Source: Ficedula albicollis
Taxonomy: Eukaryota; Chordata; Aves; Passeriformes; Muscicapidae
Direction of reading: 5' to 3'
DNA length: 64,000 nucleotides
Assembly (NCBI RefSeq): GCF_000247815.1
Contig: NC_021676.1
Coordinates: 2,329,106-2,393,105, forward strand
Position numbers and translations under genes: made by a program. Within the stretch, counting starts at the first letter, position 1. Every line of letters begins with the position of its first letter. This document shows positions 51,425-64,000 of the stretch, one piece after another. The notes beneath the pieces were generated by a model. It saw only the letters and a program-made list of their open reading frames with translations, was not told where the DNA came from and did no database searches.

Positions 51425-52388
51425 GTTTAGGGTTTTTTTTGCTTGTTTGGTTGGTTTTGGGTTAGATTTTTAATGGGAGGAAGTTATATGATTGAAAGAA
51501 AAAACAAGTTTCTAGTCACATCCTTGATTATCTACCTGTTTTGGAGTTTTTCTTGTATAAATCCTTTGGCTTTACAACCAATGCTCCTTTTTGCACAGAG
51601 GCTATTATTAATAATATATAATCCAGCTAGACTTGTAAATTATTTCTTTCTCCATTTATTACACCTGCTCAGGCAAGTTTGACAGACTAAAATATTCACT
51701 TAAGTGATTCCTTGATTTACCAAAACGTAGCAGGTCAACAGCAGGCCAAAACTTACATTCATATTTTAAATTTGCCTTCCTAAACCAGGAAAGGTATTTA
51801 ATTAAAACACCAAATCTCACTTTATTCGAGGTAACTCGTAAACACCCATTAGGAAGTTTATTCCTGAGCCACTGTTAGTGTGGGATTTGCTTCTTGGCTA
51901 TGTATGGCTCATTAAATACCTGTTTTTCTTCTTGCTGGTGACAGGTGAGTTGGGCCATGCTGTAATTAAGGACAGTGTTAACAGCTGTACCAGAGACATA
52001 TTTCAGTGAGGCTCAGTCATGCTAAAACACCTGAATTAAGGTGTTCCATGAACTCAGTAGCTGCTATTCTTTAATAGATGGCACAAAATAAACACCCGTG
52101 GGCAGCAGTATTTCTGCAGCACAGGTACTGGCCTTGCTAGATAGGGGCCATTTGACCAACAAATACTGGCCATTCTAGATTTTAAATGGGAAAATTATCA
52201 TTCTTTAGCATGGAGATTTACTTGTGAAACAGTGCCTTGGACCTGCACAAATTTCTACTCCAAATGGAGCCCTACAGATGAGAAAGAACTGAATAATTTC
52301 CAAATGTAGTTGTCAAACATCCATAATAAAATGGTTCTCTTTCTGTAGGATCATAAAAGAATGTCTGTGTGGATTATCATAGGAGGGG

Positions 52389-52514
52389 CTACCTAATGGG
52401 GAAATATACAGATGACAATCCTAAAATGAAACAGAAATGGCCAAAATAAACCTACCTAATGGGGAAATATACAGATGACAATCTTAAAATGAAACAGAAA
52501 CGACCAAAAAAAAA
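52389..52514 (+). repeat. 63-bp tandem duplication
   Basis: Units 52389-52451 and 52452-52514 share CTACCTAATGGGGAAATATA and CAGATGACAATC[C/T]TAAAATG, and differ at a few positions near the right end (AAATGGCC/AAACGACC). Confidence 0.9.
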
Positions 52515-53751
52515 CAAAACAGTGGAGGAAAAAAAGAGAAATTACAATCTGAATGTACCTGCTATAAGCAGAATAATTGTCAAAAGAAAAAACAAGGAAC
52601 TTAAAAGGACTAACTCAGGTCAGGAGGGTTCTCATCAGAAATTGTTCATTAAATAGTCAGAGTTACCCTTTTGTCCCAATAACATAAAAAATGAAATAAA
52701 TGAGATCTACATAGATGCTTACAGATGAAAATTTGCAATCAGTCTTCATAATTATTGTCAATTAAGTTTGCAATAGATCAGAACAAAATGCATTGAGTGC
52801 AGCTGATTCCCAGCAGCGTTTCCAGCTACAACCCACACAGAGGAAATCCTCCCATTTTACCCTCTCCTCCTTTAGACTGTGACATATTTCTGTATTCTGT
52901 AAATTATCTGAATAAAGAAAACACACATTACTGTAGTTTTGCTCAGCAAAAGTCACGGCAGAAAAAAAATCAGCCTACATATCATGTCAGTTTCTGCTTT
53001 GCAGACAAAAGTGATAGGTGCATTGCTTATACAAGGAGCATGACAACCACATCAAATAAACTTCATTTTTCATGGAGTAAACTGACAGTGACATTTCATA
53101 TGGGGAACAGGGGACAGATTTTCAAATCTATGGAAATCTTTGACAGATACAAAACCAGGCTGGGATACTGTAGACACGTCAGGGAATAATAAAATCAAAC
53201 TTTTTCATAGACAATAGAAACGATTTTACAATTTACATATTTATAGGCTTGTTCAGTTACTCTACAGCAAAGGGAATAATCACCATATTTTCCCAAATCA
53301 ATCAGTAATTCACATTCATTATATCTTCTACTCTGCTTTAAAAAGGAGAGTTGACTCCCCTAGAAGTTCAGGTGAAAGATTTCTCATGCTTTGCCTTTAG
53401 ATCTTCAAATAATAAATCCGATTAATTAAAGACAATTCCCTTTAATTGAATAACAATTAATTTTCAGTTTTGTGGGGCAAAGAGAGGAGAGCTTTATAAA
53501 ACTCTCAAAGGCAACTTCTGCAGGATGATATCAGTTCCTTTACCTCAGTCCCTGGGAAGTAATTGGAGGAATTGACTGAGCAAAGAAAAAGTTTGGATTG
53601 CCACTGTGTGGAAGCCAGATTAGTCCAGAATCCTAAATGTCAATTCATGCAAATAGTGCTGCTTCCCTATGGCACAACATTATTTGGGTGGTGTAAAGCA
53701 AAAAAAGAAAAACAAACAAACAAACAAACAAACAAAAAAAAAAAAAAAAAA

Positions 53752-54399
53752 GAAAATCAGCTCTTAATGGAAATGTAATTTGGAAATGAAACATTAAGAG
53801 CAGCTTATGGATTTCAGCACTTCCTATATGCTATACTTTACTAAGATTTTGAACATTTTGATAAAAAAAAAATCCATTTCTTCTGTTTTCAAAGATAAAC
53901 TCTCCTGCGCAATCCATGGCTGTCTTGTTTGTTCACAACCCAAGTGAAACAGCAAGACACTTCCCAAGGCATGAACAGCCCCCATTTATCTAAATAGAAT
54001 GTTAACATCCAAATGCAATTTTCACAGATTAAATATTAATAGGTGCATGGATAGTTTGCTCAAAACAAAAATTAGCTAATGCTTTAATATATAAAACTGC
54101 TAATTCAGGATACAACCCAGCCAGTGTCTCCAGGAGTTTGCAGCAGATGATGGTGTAAGCAATGATTATGAGCAATGACAATGAGATAAAAATATCAATA
54201 AAACAAACATGCTGAATGTTAGGAAAGATTTCACAAAATAACTCCACACAGTTTGAGTCTAAACCATTACATGTGACAACCCATTATCTTACAGCACCTT
54301 ACTCCTATAATTATGGTAATTCTTGTAACAATAATGTCAATCAAGATGGAAGATCTTCATATTTAAAAACCCCAAGTATCCAGATCACATTCTATGTGT

Positions 54400-54402
<3 letters not shown>
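53752..54402 (+). repeat. 651-bp duplication, unit 1
   Basis: Starts GAAAATCAGCTCTTAATGG directly after a (CAAA)n plus poly-A run (53710-53751) and ends TTCTATGTGTCAT. It recurs at 54456-55106 with two transitions by eye (CACTTCCC/CATTTCCC and CCCATTTATC/CCCGTTTATC). A small frame on the minus strand (54029-54247) is copied with it and is not recognised. Confidence 0.95.

Positions 54403-54449
<47 letters not shown>
54403..54449 (+). repeat. 47-A homopolymer at the duplication junction
   Basis: A pure run of A between the TGTCAT end of unit 1 and a GAAAAAG link to unit 2. The unique sequence after unit 2 (TTCCAATATTTTATAC) has no A run, so the run belongs to the 5' side of the duplicated unit and has grown or been copied with it. 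Confidence 0.95.
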
Positions 54450-54451
<2 letters not shown>

Positions 54452-54455
54452 AAAA

Positions 54456-55106
54456 GAAAATCAGCTCTTAATGGAAATGTAATTTGGAAATGAAACATTA
54501 AGAGCAGCTTATGGATTTCAGCACTTCCTATATGCTATACTTTACTAAGATTTTGAACATTTTGATAAAAAAAAAATCCATTTCTTCTGTTTTCAAAGAT
54601 AAACTCTCCTGCGCAATCCATGGCTGTCTTGTTTGTTCACAACCCAAGTGAAACAGCAAGACATTTCCCAAGGCATGAACAGCCCCCGTTTATCTAAATA
54701 GAATGTTAACATCCAAATGCAATTTTCACAGATTAAATATTAATAGGTGCATGGATAGTTTGCTCAAAACAAAAATTAGCTAATGCTTTAATATATAAAA
54801 CTGCTAATTCAGGATACAACCCAGCCAGTGTCTCCAGGAGTTTGCAGCAGATGATGGTGTAAGCAATGATTATGAGCAATGACAATGAGATAAAAATATC
54901 AATAAAACAAACATGCTGAATGTTAGGAAAGATTTCACAAAATAACTCCACACAGTTTGAGTCTAAACCATTACATGTGACAACCCATTATCTTACAGCA
55001 CCTTACTCCTATAATTATGGTAATTCTTGTAACAATAATGTCAATCAAGATGGAAGATCTTCATATTTAAAAACCCCAAGTATCCAGATCACATTCTATG
55101 TGTCAT
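54456..55106 (+). repeat. 651-bp duplication, unit 2
   Basis: Second head-to-tail copy, about 0.3 percent different from unit 1. The sequence after it is unique. Confidence 0.95.
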
Positions 55107-58100
55107 TCCAATATTTTATACAGACCCAGAGCTCAAGGTAGGAGAAATAATTATTTAGGATTAAATATATATCCAAGACTTGAATTTATTCTGTCATCGT
55201 TCCAAAATCACCAATAATGAAGTGGAAATTATTTCACTACTCCATGCAGGGAATTCCACTTTAGGCACTTGGACTGTTCTTGTGAATCAGGAAATCAAAA
55301 TGTTCCCACTCCACACTCCTAGGCACACTGCAATATCTATTTTATTGTATTTGCATGTTCATGTCAGAGGCTTATTTTTTTCTCCAAGGAGAGAAATTCA
55401 GACATAGTCTGAATTATTCAGAGAAACAAGTCAGAAAGGCAGCACTTGCTATAGTGCATAAAAACATGACTATTATAATTTCACCAAACAACAAAAAGCA
55501 ATGCTTGAATTACTTCCTGTCTAAAATAAGCTTTGAACATACAGAAATAAACTTTTATTGTTCAACTCTATGATGATTTTCTCTTCCACAGAGAGAGAAG
55601 AAACCTAAAGGTCATCACTTTCCTTGGAAAGACATGGAGGGAGATGGCAAAGAAGATGACATAGAGCCTAAATTCACCCACAGTTTTGGATATCAGAATG
55701 ATAATGATTTTAGATAAAGGAAATGTGGTAGAACCAACCCATCTGAACCTTAACATAAAGTATTTGACACGTGTAGGAAACTATGAGTTAATCTGCAGAA
55801 AGTGATGATAAAAGGAGATAAGAGGTTGGTTAAATATTGCAAAAAAAACATTGCAAAGGGGAAAAATGAACAGGTGGGCAGGAGGATTCTCATACAGAAT
55901 TAATGGTTTCCCTAAAAATCCAGGTGCTGTGGGGTCTTTTGGTAGGAGGAAACTGAGAGCCATCAGCTCAAAGGGCACTGGAACATCAGACGTGAAGAAC
56001 AGGATGACCTTGAGAAGGATGGCAAAATGAAATTTCACACTATTAAAATTGAAGTGTACTAATAACAGGAGATGGCAGCCCAGGGGGCAGTTCATGGGAA
56101 AAGTTACAAGACGAAAATATCTTTGGAATACTAATTAACAGGATGACTGCATCCCAAAATGCTTCCACCCTAACTTCCATTTACTCCCACATACTTCTTT
56201 TTAATGCCTCCATTTTCCCACCTCTTTTTCAAAGCATCCCCTTCTTCTTACAGTACATAAAGTTATGGAATTACAGAGGGGTTTCTGACTGGGAGAGAAT
56301 GGCTCTCTACAGAACTGCCCCAGCTGCTCCCTCTCTAAACATTCCCAGCTAACATGATGATGAGAAAGATAAATGCACTTTCCTGTTCTATAGAGGCATT
56401 TTTGGAATTTTTCTATAGATATCGAGAGGGATTCATGCTCTAATTCAATACACGAGGGTCTCATCTAGAGGGTTTATACAATTCTTACAAACAGCAATAA
56501 AAAAACGAAGTTAGATATGGGTGTAGAAAATTACTAAAGCTGGCTGGTGGATGGTGAACTCTGCAACAAGCAGACTAAAGGGTGCTTGCTCCTTTGCCTA
56601 ACAAAATGAATTCCAAAATGCATTTATAATATTTTTTTTAATGGATCAGAAGAATAAAAATTAGCAAATTAAAAGAATAATGTTGGTAGAAAACAAATGT
56701 CGTGAATAAATTGGCACAGAAATTAGAAAACTTAAGAACCATTAAAGGAATTTGATAGCTCCAAGCAGTCATAAGTATCATTTTTTAAGACAGAGCCTGA
56801 CATAAAAGATATTATGTGATATGGTTGCCAGAAACAGAGGCTGATTTTGTTTACACAGAAGAGTTCTGTGCTCATAACTCTGAATTTGGCAAACTGCTTG
56901 TGCCTAAAATACATGACATACTTTAATCACAGGGATCTTTCTGGCTATATAGAATAGTCACATAAGACATTTACTTTAAAATATTTATATATTCAGGCAG
57001 GCTTTAGCCAGGAAAAAATCATTAGATCCCGACATCAATAATTTTACATAAAAAAACATTTTTGAGTTTCTATTGTTTTATGAAAGAAAATATGGCTATT
57101 ATATATAAATACACGCATATATATGTGCAGGTTTTTGCAGAAAATTGTGTTTGAAAAATGTGGATACTTGGAAAACAACCACAGACATTCTTTGGTCTTA
57201 TTCTGGATCCAGTTTTGCAGCCAACAAAACTATTTGTTCTTCTAACTATGGGCAACAAAACTTCAGTGTGCTTAATTGGTCCAGCAATGAGTTAATTGGT
57301 CTATTAATTGCACTGGCACCACTTCTTTCAGGAGTGGAGGGGCCAGCTGTACTATTCCAACTAATTGAAAATTCCCTCTACCAACAAAATTTAACTTTAC
57401 TCAACATATTTTTTTAACTGACCAAATTTTAGTTTTTGAAAATTAAGTCCCATTTTTTTTCAGATTAAAAAGTATCACAAGTAATTTTGATTTCTCTTCT
57501 ACAATATGCACTAGAAAAAGATGAGGGGGAAACCCTAATGTATTTTTGGTCAGTGATTATTTTAAAGGTTTCACACCCACAGTCTCTCTGTTTCTTTTTG
57601 GCATTAGAAGGTGTTCCTTCTTTCTCTCCAAAGGAGAGCAGATCTCAAAACTCCTTCAGTCTCTGAGGCACTTGTCACTTATACAACCAGAATATAATCC
57701 AGTATATAACCAGAATATAATCCACAAAAACTGCATTGCAATACTGGGAGTCTTTACTCCTGCCTATGGAAATGGGAGTGTTGTAACCTAAATCTCTGTA
57801 AAACTCTTAATGATTTACATCTGCTTAACCCTCACTGTAAAACAGACACAGCAACAAGAAGTGGGGTTTAGGATCTGAGTGAAAGTTATGCAATAGGTAA
57901 CAGCTATTTAAAGTAAAAAAGCAGTTTTAGAAGCATGAACTATCTCTTAGTGGTGGACCCCAAGTCTCCTTGGACAAATACCCTTAGAGCTCCCCAAAAT
58001 GAGTGTGGAACCTCCCACAGTTCAGAGTCTTCTGAAAACACCCAAAGGAATTGCTGTGGTTTTTTTCAAGCCTCAGTGTAACTGGCTGCCAGTCCCAGAG

Positions 58101-61065
58101 AAGTGCCCCAACACTCATTTGCTGAACCCCAAACCCTTTTTCTCCTGCTCACCCTGTGAGGATCAGAGCTGGGAGCCCGGGGAGGTGCAATGGGGGGACA
58201 CTGCTCTCCAAAATTCACACCCCCTGCTCCAAAGACAGTGACTCTAAACCTTCTATCCTGCAAACCCTTCTGCTCCCTCCTACCAGGCTTGGCTGGCTGA
58301 CAAAGGCAGGATGGAGGGGCTGGGGTGGAAGCCCAGGAGCTCTGCCAAAGCCTTCTCCCCATGCAGGAGCCTCACCTGGGTGTGTCCTACAGGGTCTGTG
58401 CTCTCTCAGCCACATCCCCCTTCTCCCCCAGCTCAGGAAGAGTCCTTGGGGGTGAGGCAAAACCAGGCAGTGCTTCAGGGGAAGCAGAGAGGAGCAGCAA
58501 GGAGGAGCAGCTCTGCCATCCCTGTCCCAACACAGCGAGTGTCCCCCTGCTCCTGCTGCTCACTCAGAGCCTTGAATGTGGGGTTTAAATTTTCTCCAAA
58601 AAAAAAAAAAAAAAAAAAAAAATCCTCTTGGGATTGCTACAAGAAGATGTGATATGTGATGCAACCAATACATATGGCCCTGAGATTTAAGAATGATATT
58701 TGTTTTGCAAAGAGCCTTCTCCAGTGAGTGCATTAATTCCGAGAACGAGCGCTCGAGTGCTGCAAGATCAAACTAGCAAGAGACAAAAAAAAAAAAATTA
58801 AGCTAAATATGTATGATCCCAGAAAGAAAATATTTTAAACAAAGATTGGTTTTTAAGAAGATGGCTTCATGCTGTTCACGTATAGTTCAAGCCTTCCCTT
58901 ATTATATAAAAATAAAAAATGTTTATTTCTTTGGATGGCTTGTCAGTATGTGTCAGTTTGGAATGTTTATGATAAAATGTCAACACATAGCTGCAGTATA
59001 TCAGGTCCCTTGTGTTTTAACCCATTTACTGCTTATGGTTCTATCTCAGTAACTCTACATAAAAAAATGGATAATATTTTTTCCACTTGATAAGTCTACA
59101 CTTAAGGGATTCTGGTGTATTGAAACAGTTTTGCATGCCCTGCAGGTTACTTATTTCTTTTTTTCCCTCCTATTTCCAGATCCTCATTTATTTTTTGTTT
59201 TTAACAGAATTTAAAATTAAGGTTTTTTAGTGCAGATAAAACAGCCAAGTGCTCACTGATGCTTTTAGGAAAATCCCTCTTTTGAATGCAAAAGCTGTTG
59301 CAGTTCCACTCTCCATAGCAGATCACACAGGAAAGTCTAACAAGCTTCTGGTGAAGCACTTTTTTTTTTTTTTTTATTATTATTCCAGTCAGTCAACTGA
59401 CAACAGCTCCAACCCGGTTAGAAATCCTTTAAACTGCACTTCAGAAATCACCATCACAATTGCTACTAATTGGCAGTTTTGCTGGCAGCCTCAGGAAAAG
59501 AAAAGCAGCAGTGACTGAAGGGGCCACGGAGAGAGTGAGCCCCTCCTGCCTGCCAGGAATCCTCTCCCAAAACTGGGCTGGGCATTCCTGAGGCAGAGGG
59601 GATTTGGGAAAAATCCACCTCCTGCTCCTGCTGCTTCTACCTGTGGGCAGCATCCCCGGGGCACAGGCCAGCCAAAGGGGTCAGAGAGCCTAAGAATCAT
59701 CCAGGAAATATTGCTAAAATATACTTTTAAATGCTTACTCTTGAACCTTGCAGGTTGCTTTTTATTATTTTTCTAGCTGACTGTAGAAAGGAAAAACAAT
59801 TCAGCCAGGATGAAAGCAAGCCATGAGCTGGGCTGAGCCCTGCAAAACCTGAGCTGGGGGAGGATTAAACCCCAGAATCATTTGTATAAAATTTTAGAAG
59901 CCTTTGTCTCAGTCTCAATGAGATTGTGAAGTCTGAGTGCTGTGCTTTGATTGCAACCCATAAGCAGCCCCCACGCCCCCCTTTGCTGGGTACAAACCCC
60001 TTTCACACAGCTCCTGTGCACCAAGGCTCTGCACTGGAAATGCAACTCATTTCCACAAACTGCTAATTCCAAGATTTTTTTTTTCCAATGGTCTTTGATT
60101 CCTAATGGTATGTTAGGACCACAAAAACAGCATCTAGATTTTGTTAGGAGCTTTTTGGGAGCCATTTATCTTGAGAAAGACCAGGCCTTAGCTGGTGTTC
60201 AGGCAAAAGCATTTTCACATGAGTGAGATCTGCAGAAAGGGTGGAAATTACTGAGGCAATTGCCCTATTGACTGTGTGATATAATGGCTTCCCCACTGTG
60301 TGGCAATTAAAGGATTGTGGCATTCCTTTCTTGAAAAGCTCTGCTGCAAGCAGCCAAACACAGAGATGTAGGTTTGCACTTTGCTTGGAAGTCCCATCCC
60401 AGCTGGATACACACAATATTCCCCTGTAACCATGGGATTGCTGAGGCTGTTGGGCTGGCTGGGCAGGCGATGTGCATAAATCAAACCAGCCTGTGCACCA
60501 AGCTCAAGGAGCACCGGAGAAATTATTGCACTTATTTCCCATATTAAGGGACAAGTCACATTTCCTGGTTTGAGCACTGCTGAAAGCTCCTCAATGCCAG
60601 ATGTGCAATAGCTGGAGGATATTCCTGCAGCAAGACTAAGACTTGGGCCTGCTGCTGAGAATTCCTTGCTATTTTCCCTAAAGATGGCTTAATGAGATTA
60701 AAGCCTGCAAAGTTCACCTTATGGTGAACAGGTGGAGAGCTGTAGATCAAACTCCCCATCAGCTCCTGCCCGTGTGCCATGGAAAAAAACCATCCTGAGT
60801 GTCCATAAAGCAGCTGGATTTGCCAAAGTGCTGCTCCTGAGCTGTGGCACTGCACAGGAGATGCAACAACTGCACCTGCACATCCCTCAGACCCGGGCAA
60901 TGCAGCAAGGAATGACCTGCGTGGCTCCTTGGATCCTCTTCCTTGCATGAAAACCCAAATTGCTTCACAATGGCAATAATGGACCACTGAAAGGGAGGCT
61001 CAGGTACCAAAGGCAGTAGGAAAAAAAACTATTAAAACAGACCAGCCTAAAATTTACTGTTCATG
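55107..61065. other. Intronic stretch with GC-richer patches
   Basis: AT-rich sequence with GC-richer patches at 58140-58590 (followed by a run of about 24 A at 58599-58622), 59520-59680 and 60560-60950. Each patch has frames open on both strands, so none is supported as coding. A minus-strand frame at 60556-60987 (143 codons) and one at 59878-60165 (95 codons, cysteine-rich centre) are not recognised. A short local repeat of CCAGAATATAATCCA occurs at about 57688-57722. Confidence 0.4.
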
Positions 61066-61238
61066 CAGATCTCAGAACAGTTAAAAACAAAAAAAACAGC
61101 AATATCAAAACCCCACAAACAACCCCAAACATCTTGGCATTTCTGAATAACCAGATCTCAGAACAGTTAAAAACAAAAAAAACCAGCAATATCAAATCCC
61201 CACAAACAACCCCAAACCTCTTGGCATTTCTGGATAAT
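61066..61238 (+). repeat. 86-bp tandem duplication
   Basis: Units 61066-61151 and 61152-61238 share CAGATCTCAGAACAGTTAAA, a run of 8 A, CACAAACAACCCCAAAC and CTTGGCATTTCTG. They differ by a one-base insertion and a few substitutions. Confidence 0.9.
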
Positions 61239-63690
61239 TAGGTAAAAATTGAACTCTCCTGGTTATTAAAGGTTAATATGTTCTTGTCAATATACAATAT
61301 ACTTTGGGTAAATATTGCGAGATATAATAGTTTTATGTTAGTGTAAACCAGCACAACTATTGTTTTTCAAATATATTGTGAAAAAAAATTAAACCTCTTA
61401 TTTTTCCTTACAAGGGAAGCAGTTGCTGGCAGCAATAAATTTGTTTTCTACTTCCTGATTTATTTATTGTTCTGTCAAACCAAGAACATTTGAAGTATTT
61501 CCGCACTAAATATATTCAACTTATCAAAAATCATGTACAGAATGAGAAGTGTCAGAATAAAATTAGCAAGATTTTCTTTTAGTGTAAGTCATAACAAACA
61601 GAGCTTTATATTTGGCACAATATAATTCTTGCTTTAAAATCAAAATTTAACCTTTAAATAAACTGCAGAATGAAAAAGTGGAATCCTGAGGAATCTAGAA
61701 ACAATATGTTGTTATGCATATAATCTTAATTAATGGAAATGACTGCACAACCATAATTATGAGACCCACATTTGATTGACACCTGATATTCAAGTGAAAA
61801 ATGAGTAATTCTGGGGTTTTGGAAAAGGAAGTACCATATTTTTTTTTGTTCAGCATGTTAGTCAACAGCAGTAAGGACGTGCAGTATGAGAATTAACACC
61901 CACAAGGTTTTTGTTTAAATAAATCTCTACACTTCCAACTGCCAAGTGAAAAAGAGGAAATGAATTAATTACAAAATCTTAACAGAAATTTTCACCAAAT
62001 TGAGTTCCTAAGGAAAAGCGACTTTAATCAGACTTTTAGTTTGCTAAAAAAGAATTCTACAAACAAAATGGTAAAAGTGATAGATACTTAACAGGGGCAT
62101 GTGATTAAATCAGAGCAGTTTCACTCTCTGGGAGTTATCAGTCAGCTCAAGAGAGCTCAACTAGACCTGATCTCCTGTACCTGATTTCCATCAATGCCAG
62201 GTTACAAAATGCTGGTTTTTCTATTTATCATCTGGAGTAAAGAGCAGTCCTAAATGCAGATTTCATGTTAGTTCCAGTTGCTGGGGGCTGGGGAGAGTCA
62301 CAGCACCTCTCACAGATTTCCCAGGTTCTTGCTGCACAGCCACGTCAGAAGGGCAAGAAGCAAATATTATTGATAATATTATTGATACCATTAAAACCCT
62401 GGAGAGGAAAGGGTGACAATTTATTGTGCTGAATGATGAAATAAGCTGAAGTTCAGACCATGCCATATCATCAGGATGAACTCCAACTTGTCCAGGCAGC
62501 AGCCCTGACTCCAGATGGCGATGGAATAGAGCAGTAATGTAAATTAGGGTGGAGAAATCCAGCACTGAAACCTTTCAGTCTCCACCATTTGCTCCATTCT
62601 CCTACCCCAAATTAAGCCAGCAGTGCAATGTTTGGGGATGTTTCACTTTTGTTCTCTCTGAGAAATGCTGTGCCCTTAATTCTCCCACAGTTTTACAGGT
62701 ACAAGAACACTGACTTGCACTTGCACTGACTCCATTTCAGCTGAGTGAAGCCATCAATTACTGCTCATCACCCCATGGATGCAGTGATATCCCTCAATTT
62801 CAGGCTGACACCCAGGATAACACAAAGTGGAAAACTCACCAGAATAAAGTATCTTTCAGCTGGCAGAGTAACCCCATTTTTTGGAAATGAAGATGTTCTT
62901 ACAGACACTCAAAGATGCATTTTAAGGAGGACAACACTGCACTTGAGTTGTATGCCTAATTTGCAGTGCAAAGATAAGAAATCAACTGCTTGTTCTTGAC
63001 TCGTATTTTCAATGAGCTTGTTATTTGCTCTGCTCAGTGTTTATGCAAGAAAAATTGCTCATTGAAAAGTAAAGTAGAAAAGAACAAAGAAAAAACATTT
63101 TTAGCTTAATTTTAATTTGTGCTTGCTGGGCAAACAGCATGAATTTTCCTGTAAAAATTGTGTTGAAATTGGAGCCATTGAGCTCGGGAGTGTTCAATCT
63201 CAGTTTTGCTTGTTTAACCAGTTCTTGATTTCTGAGCAAGTGAATCTAATGCACTATGCTTGGGGATGTTTCTTACTGTATTCCATTACAGCTGCTGAGA
63301 ATTTAAAGCAATTAGCTTTTCATGTTTTCTCTCTGTTTCTTTTTGTGTAGTGTTCCCTACCATGGGACTGCTCTTATTATCTTGTATGTTAAAGCTCATC
63401 AAATTTGTATCCTTGTTTGCCAGGCAAAAATTAGCAGTGAACTACAGAGCTGCTCTGGAGTTGTGCTCTGTGCATGTGGCTGATTTCTGCAATATGCTGC
63501 TGCTCAGAGATCAGCTCCTGGGTTACTGCTTTGCCTCAGGGCCCAAGCAGATGTTCTCAGTTTTGGGAACTTCACGTGAATTTGGACACCAAACTCTGTG
63601 TCCTTGCTGTTGCCAAAGTTATTTGAAGGAGCTCCCACACTCTAGAGCAGGACATGGGTTCTAACTCAGAGTTACACCTCTGACATGGTA
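61239..63690. other. Intronic stretch, nothing recognised
   Basis: AT-rich unique sequence. A plus-strand frame at 63350-63664 follows a pyrimidine-rich run ending GTGTAG, which resembles an acceptor, but it lies on the strand opposite to the protocadherin and encodes nothing recognisable. Confidence 0.35.
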
Positions 63691-63799
63691 CAATATTAAT
63701 TTCATTTTGCACAAATGGAGTGCAAAAACTTTGGATCAAACTGCAATATTAATTTCATTTTGCACAAATGGAGTGACATTTAAACTTTGGATCAAACTA
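63691..63799 (+). repeat. 53-bp tandem duplication
   Basis: Units 63691-63743 and 63744-63799 share CAATATTAATTTCATTTTGC, ACAAATGGAGTG and ACTTTGGATCAAACT. The second has a small insertion (ACATTT region). Confidence 0.9.
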
Positions 63800-64000
63800 T
63801 TCTCTGATGTCCCCATATTTTGTGGCCTCTTTTGATAACAATTCATATGTTAGCTTACACAAAAGTTGCATGCAACTCTCAGAAGCTGACAGGGGCATTT
63901 AATTATTTTAAATATTAATTATTTTAAAACATTCTCCTGAATTCTTTAGCACCATTCACAATCCTGTCTGTGGCACTCCAACATTGTGCACTTGGCATCA

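Noticed and set aside
60556..60987. 143-codon minus-strand frame
   Set aside because: No recognisable domain, overlapping frames open on the other strand, and no splice or poly(A) context. The composition reflects a GC-richer patch.
63350..63664. 104-codon plus-strand frame after a pyrimidine tract ending in AG
   Set aside because: The acceptor-like signal is common by chance, no donor was found and the protein is not recognised.

Overview
The window reads as vertebrate, most likely avian (songbird-like), nuclear DNA. The base composition is AT-rich. CR1 LINE 3' ends of the bird type are present, along with small solo LTRs with TATA and AATAAA signals, many simple repeats, and almost no long open frames of real-protein character. 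Nothing suggests a bacterial, plasmid or phage source: there are no operons, no Shine-Dalgarno-led ORF runs and no CRISPR.

Only one protein-coding segment can be supported. It is the 3'-terminal coding exon of a delta-1 protocadherin on the minus strand (9708-10099). It starts at a clear splice acceptor and ends in a TGA stop. By remembered paralogue similarity it is closest to PCDH11 (PCDH11X of birds and mammals). It carries the conserved cytoplasmic CM2 cysteine motif and a C-terminal block ending E-H-Q-L. To its left, about 3.5 kb of AU-rich sequence runs to a good minus-strand poly(A) signal at 6164-6169 and is interpreted as the 3' UTR. Everything right of 10099 (about 54 kb) is most simply the last intron of this gene. 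I could not recognise another exon in it, though short exons cannot be excluded.

Layout: 1-4720 intergenic flank with nothing recognisable; 4721-5135 an intact solo LTR with perfect ends and a target duplication; about 5317-5697 a 10-bp minisatellite; about 6147-9707 the 3' UTR; 9708-10099 the terminal exon; 10231-10977 a CR1 cluster with a 263-bp tandem duplication and an inverted CR1; 12961-13219 (GGGAAA)n; 21893-22385 (TTA)n; 29667-29748 and 31120-31245 long poly-C tracts; about 34262-34566 and 37596-38024 two more LTRs of the same family in opposite orientation; 38845-40415 a 785-bp tandem duplication; 42568-42723 a 78-bp in-frame duplication beside a small minus-strand ORF; 50301-50457 a cluster of palindromes; 53752-55106 a 651-bp duplication joined by a 47-A run; the rest is unremarkable intronic DNA.

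The strongest theme outside the gene is the density of young tandem duplications (at least twelve, 50-786 bp). Several have units bounded by A/T homopolymer runs, and they sit with very long uniform microsatellites and G-quadruplex-capable tracts on both strands. I see no convincing new protein system. The structural oddities are real in the sequence, but some may be assembly products.
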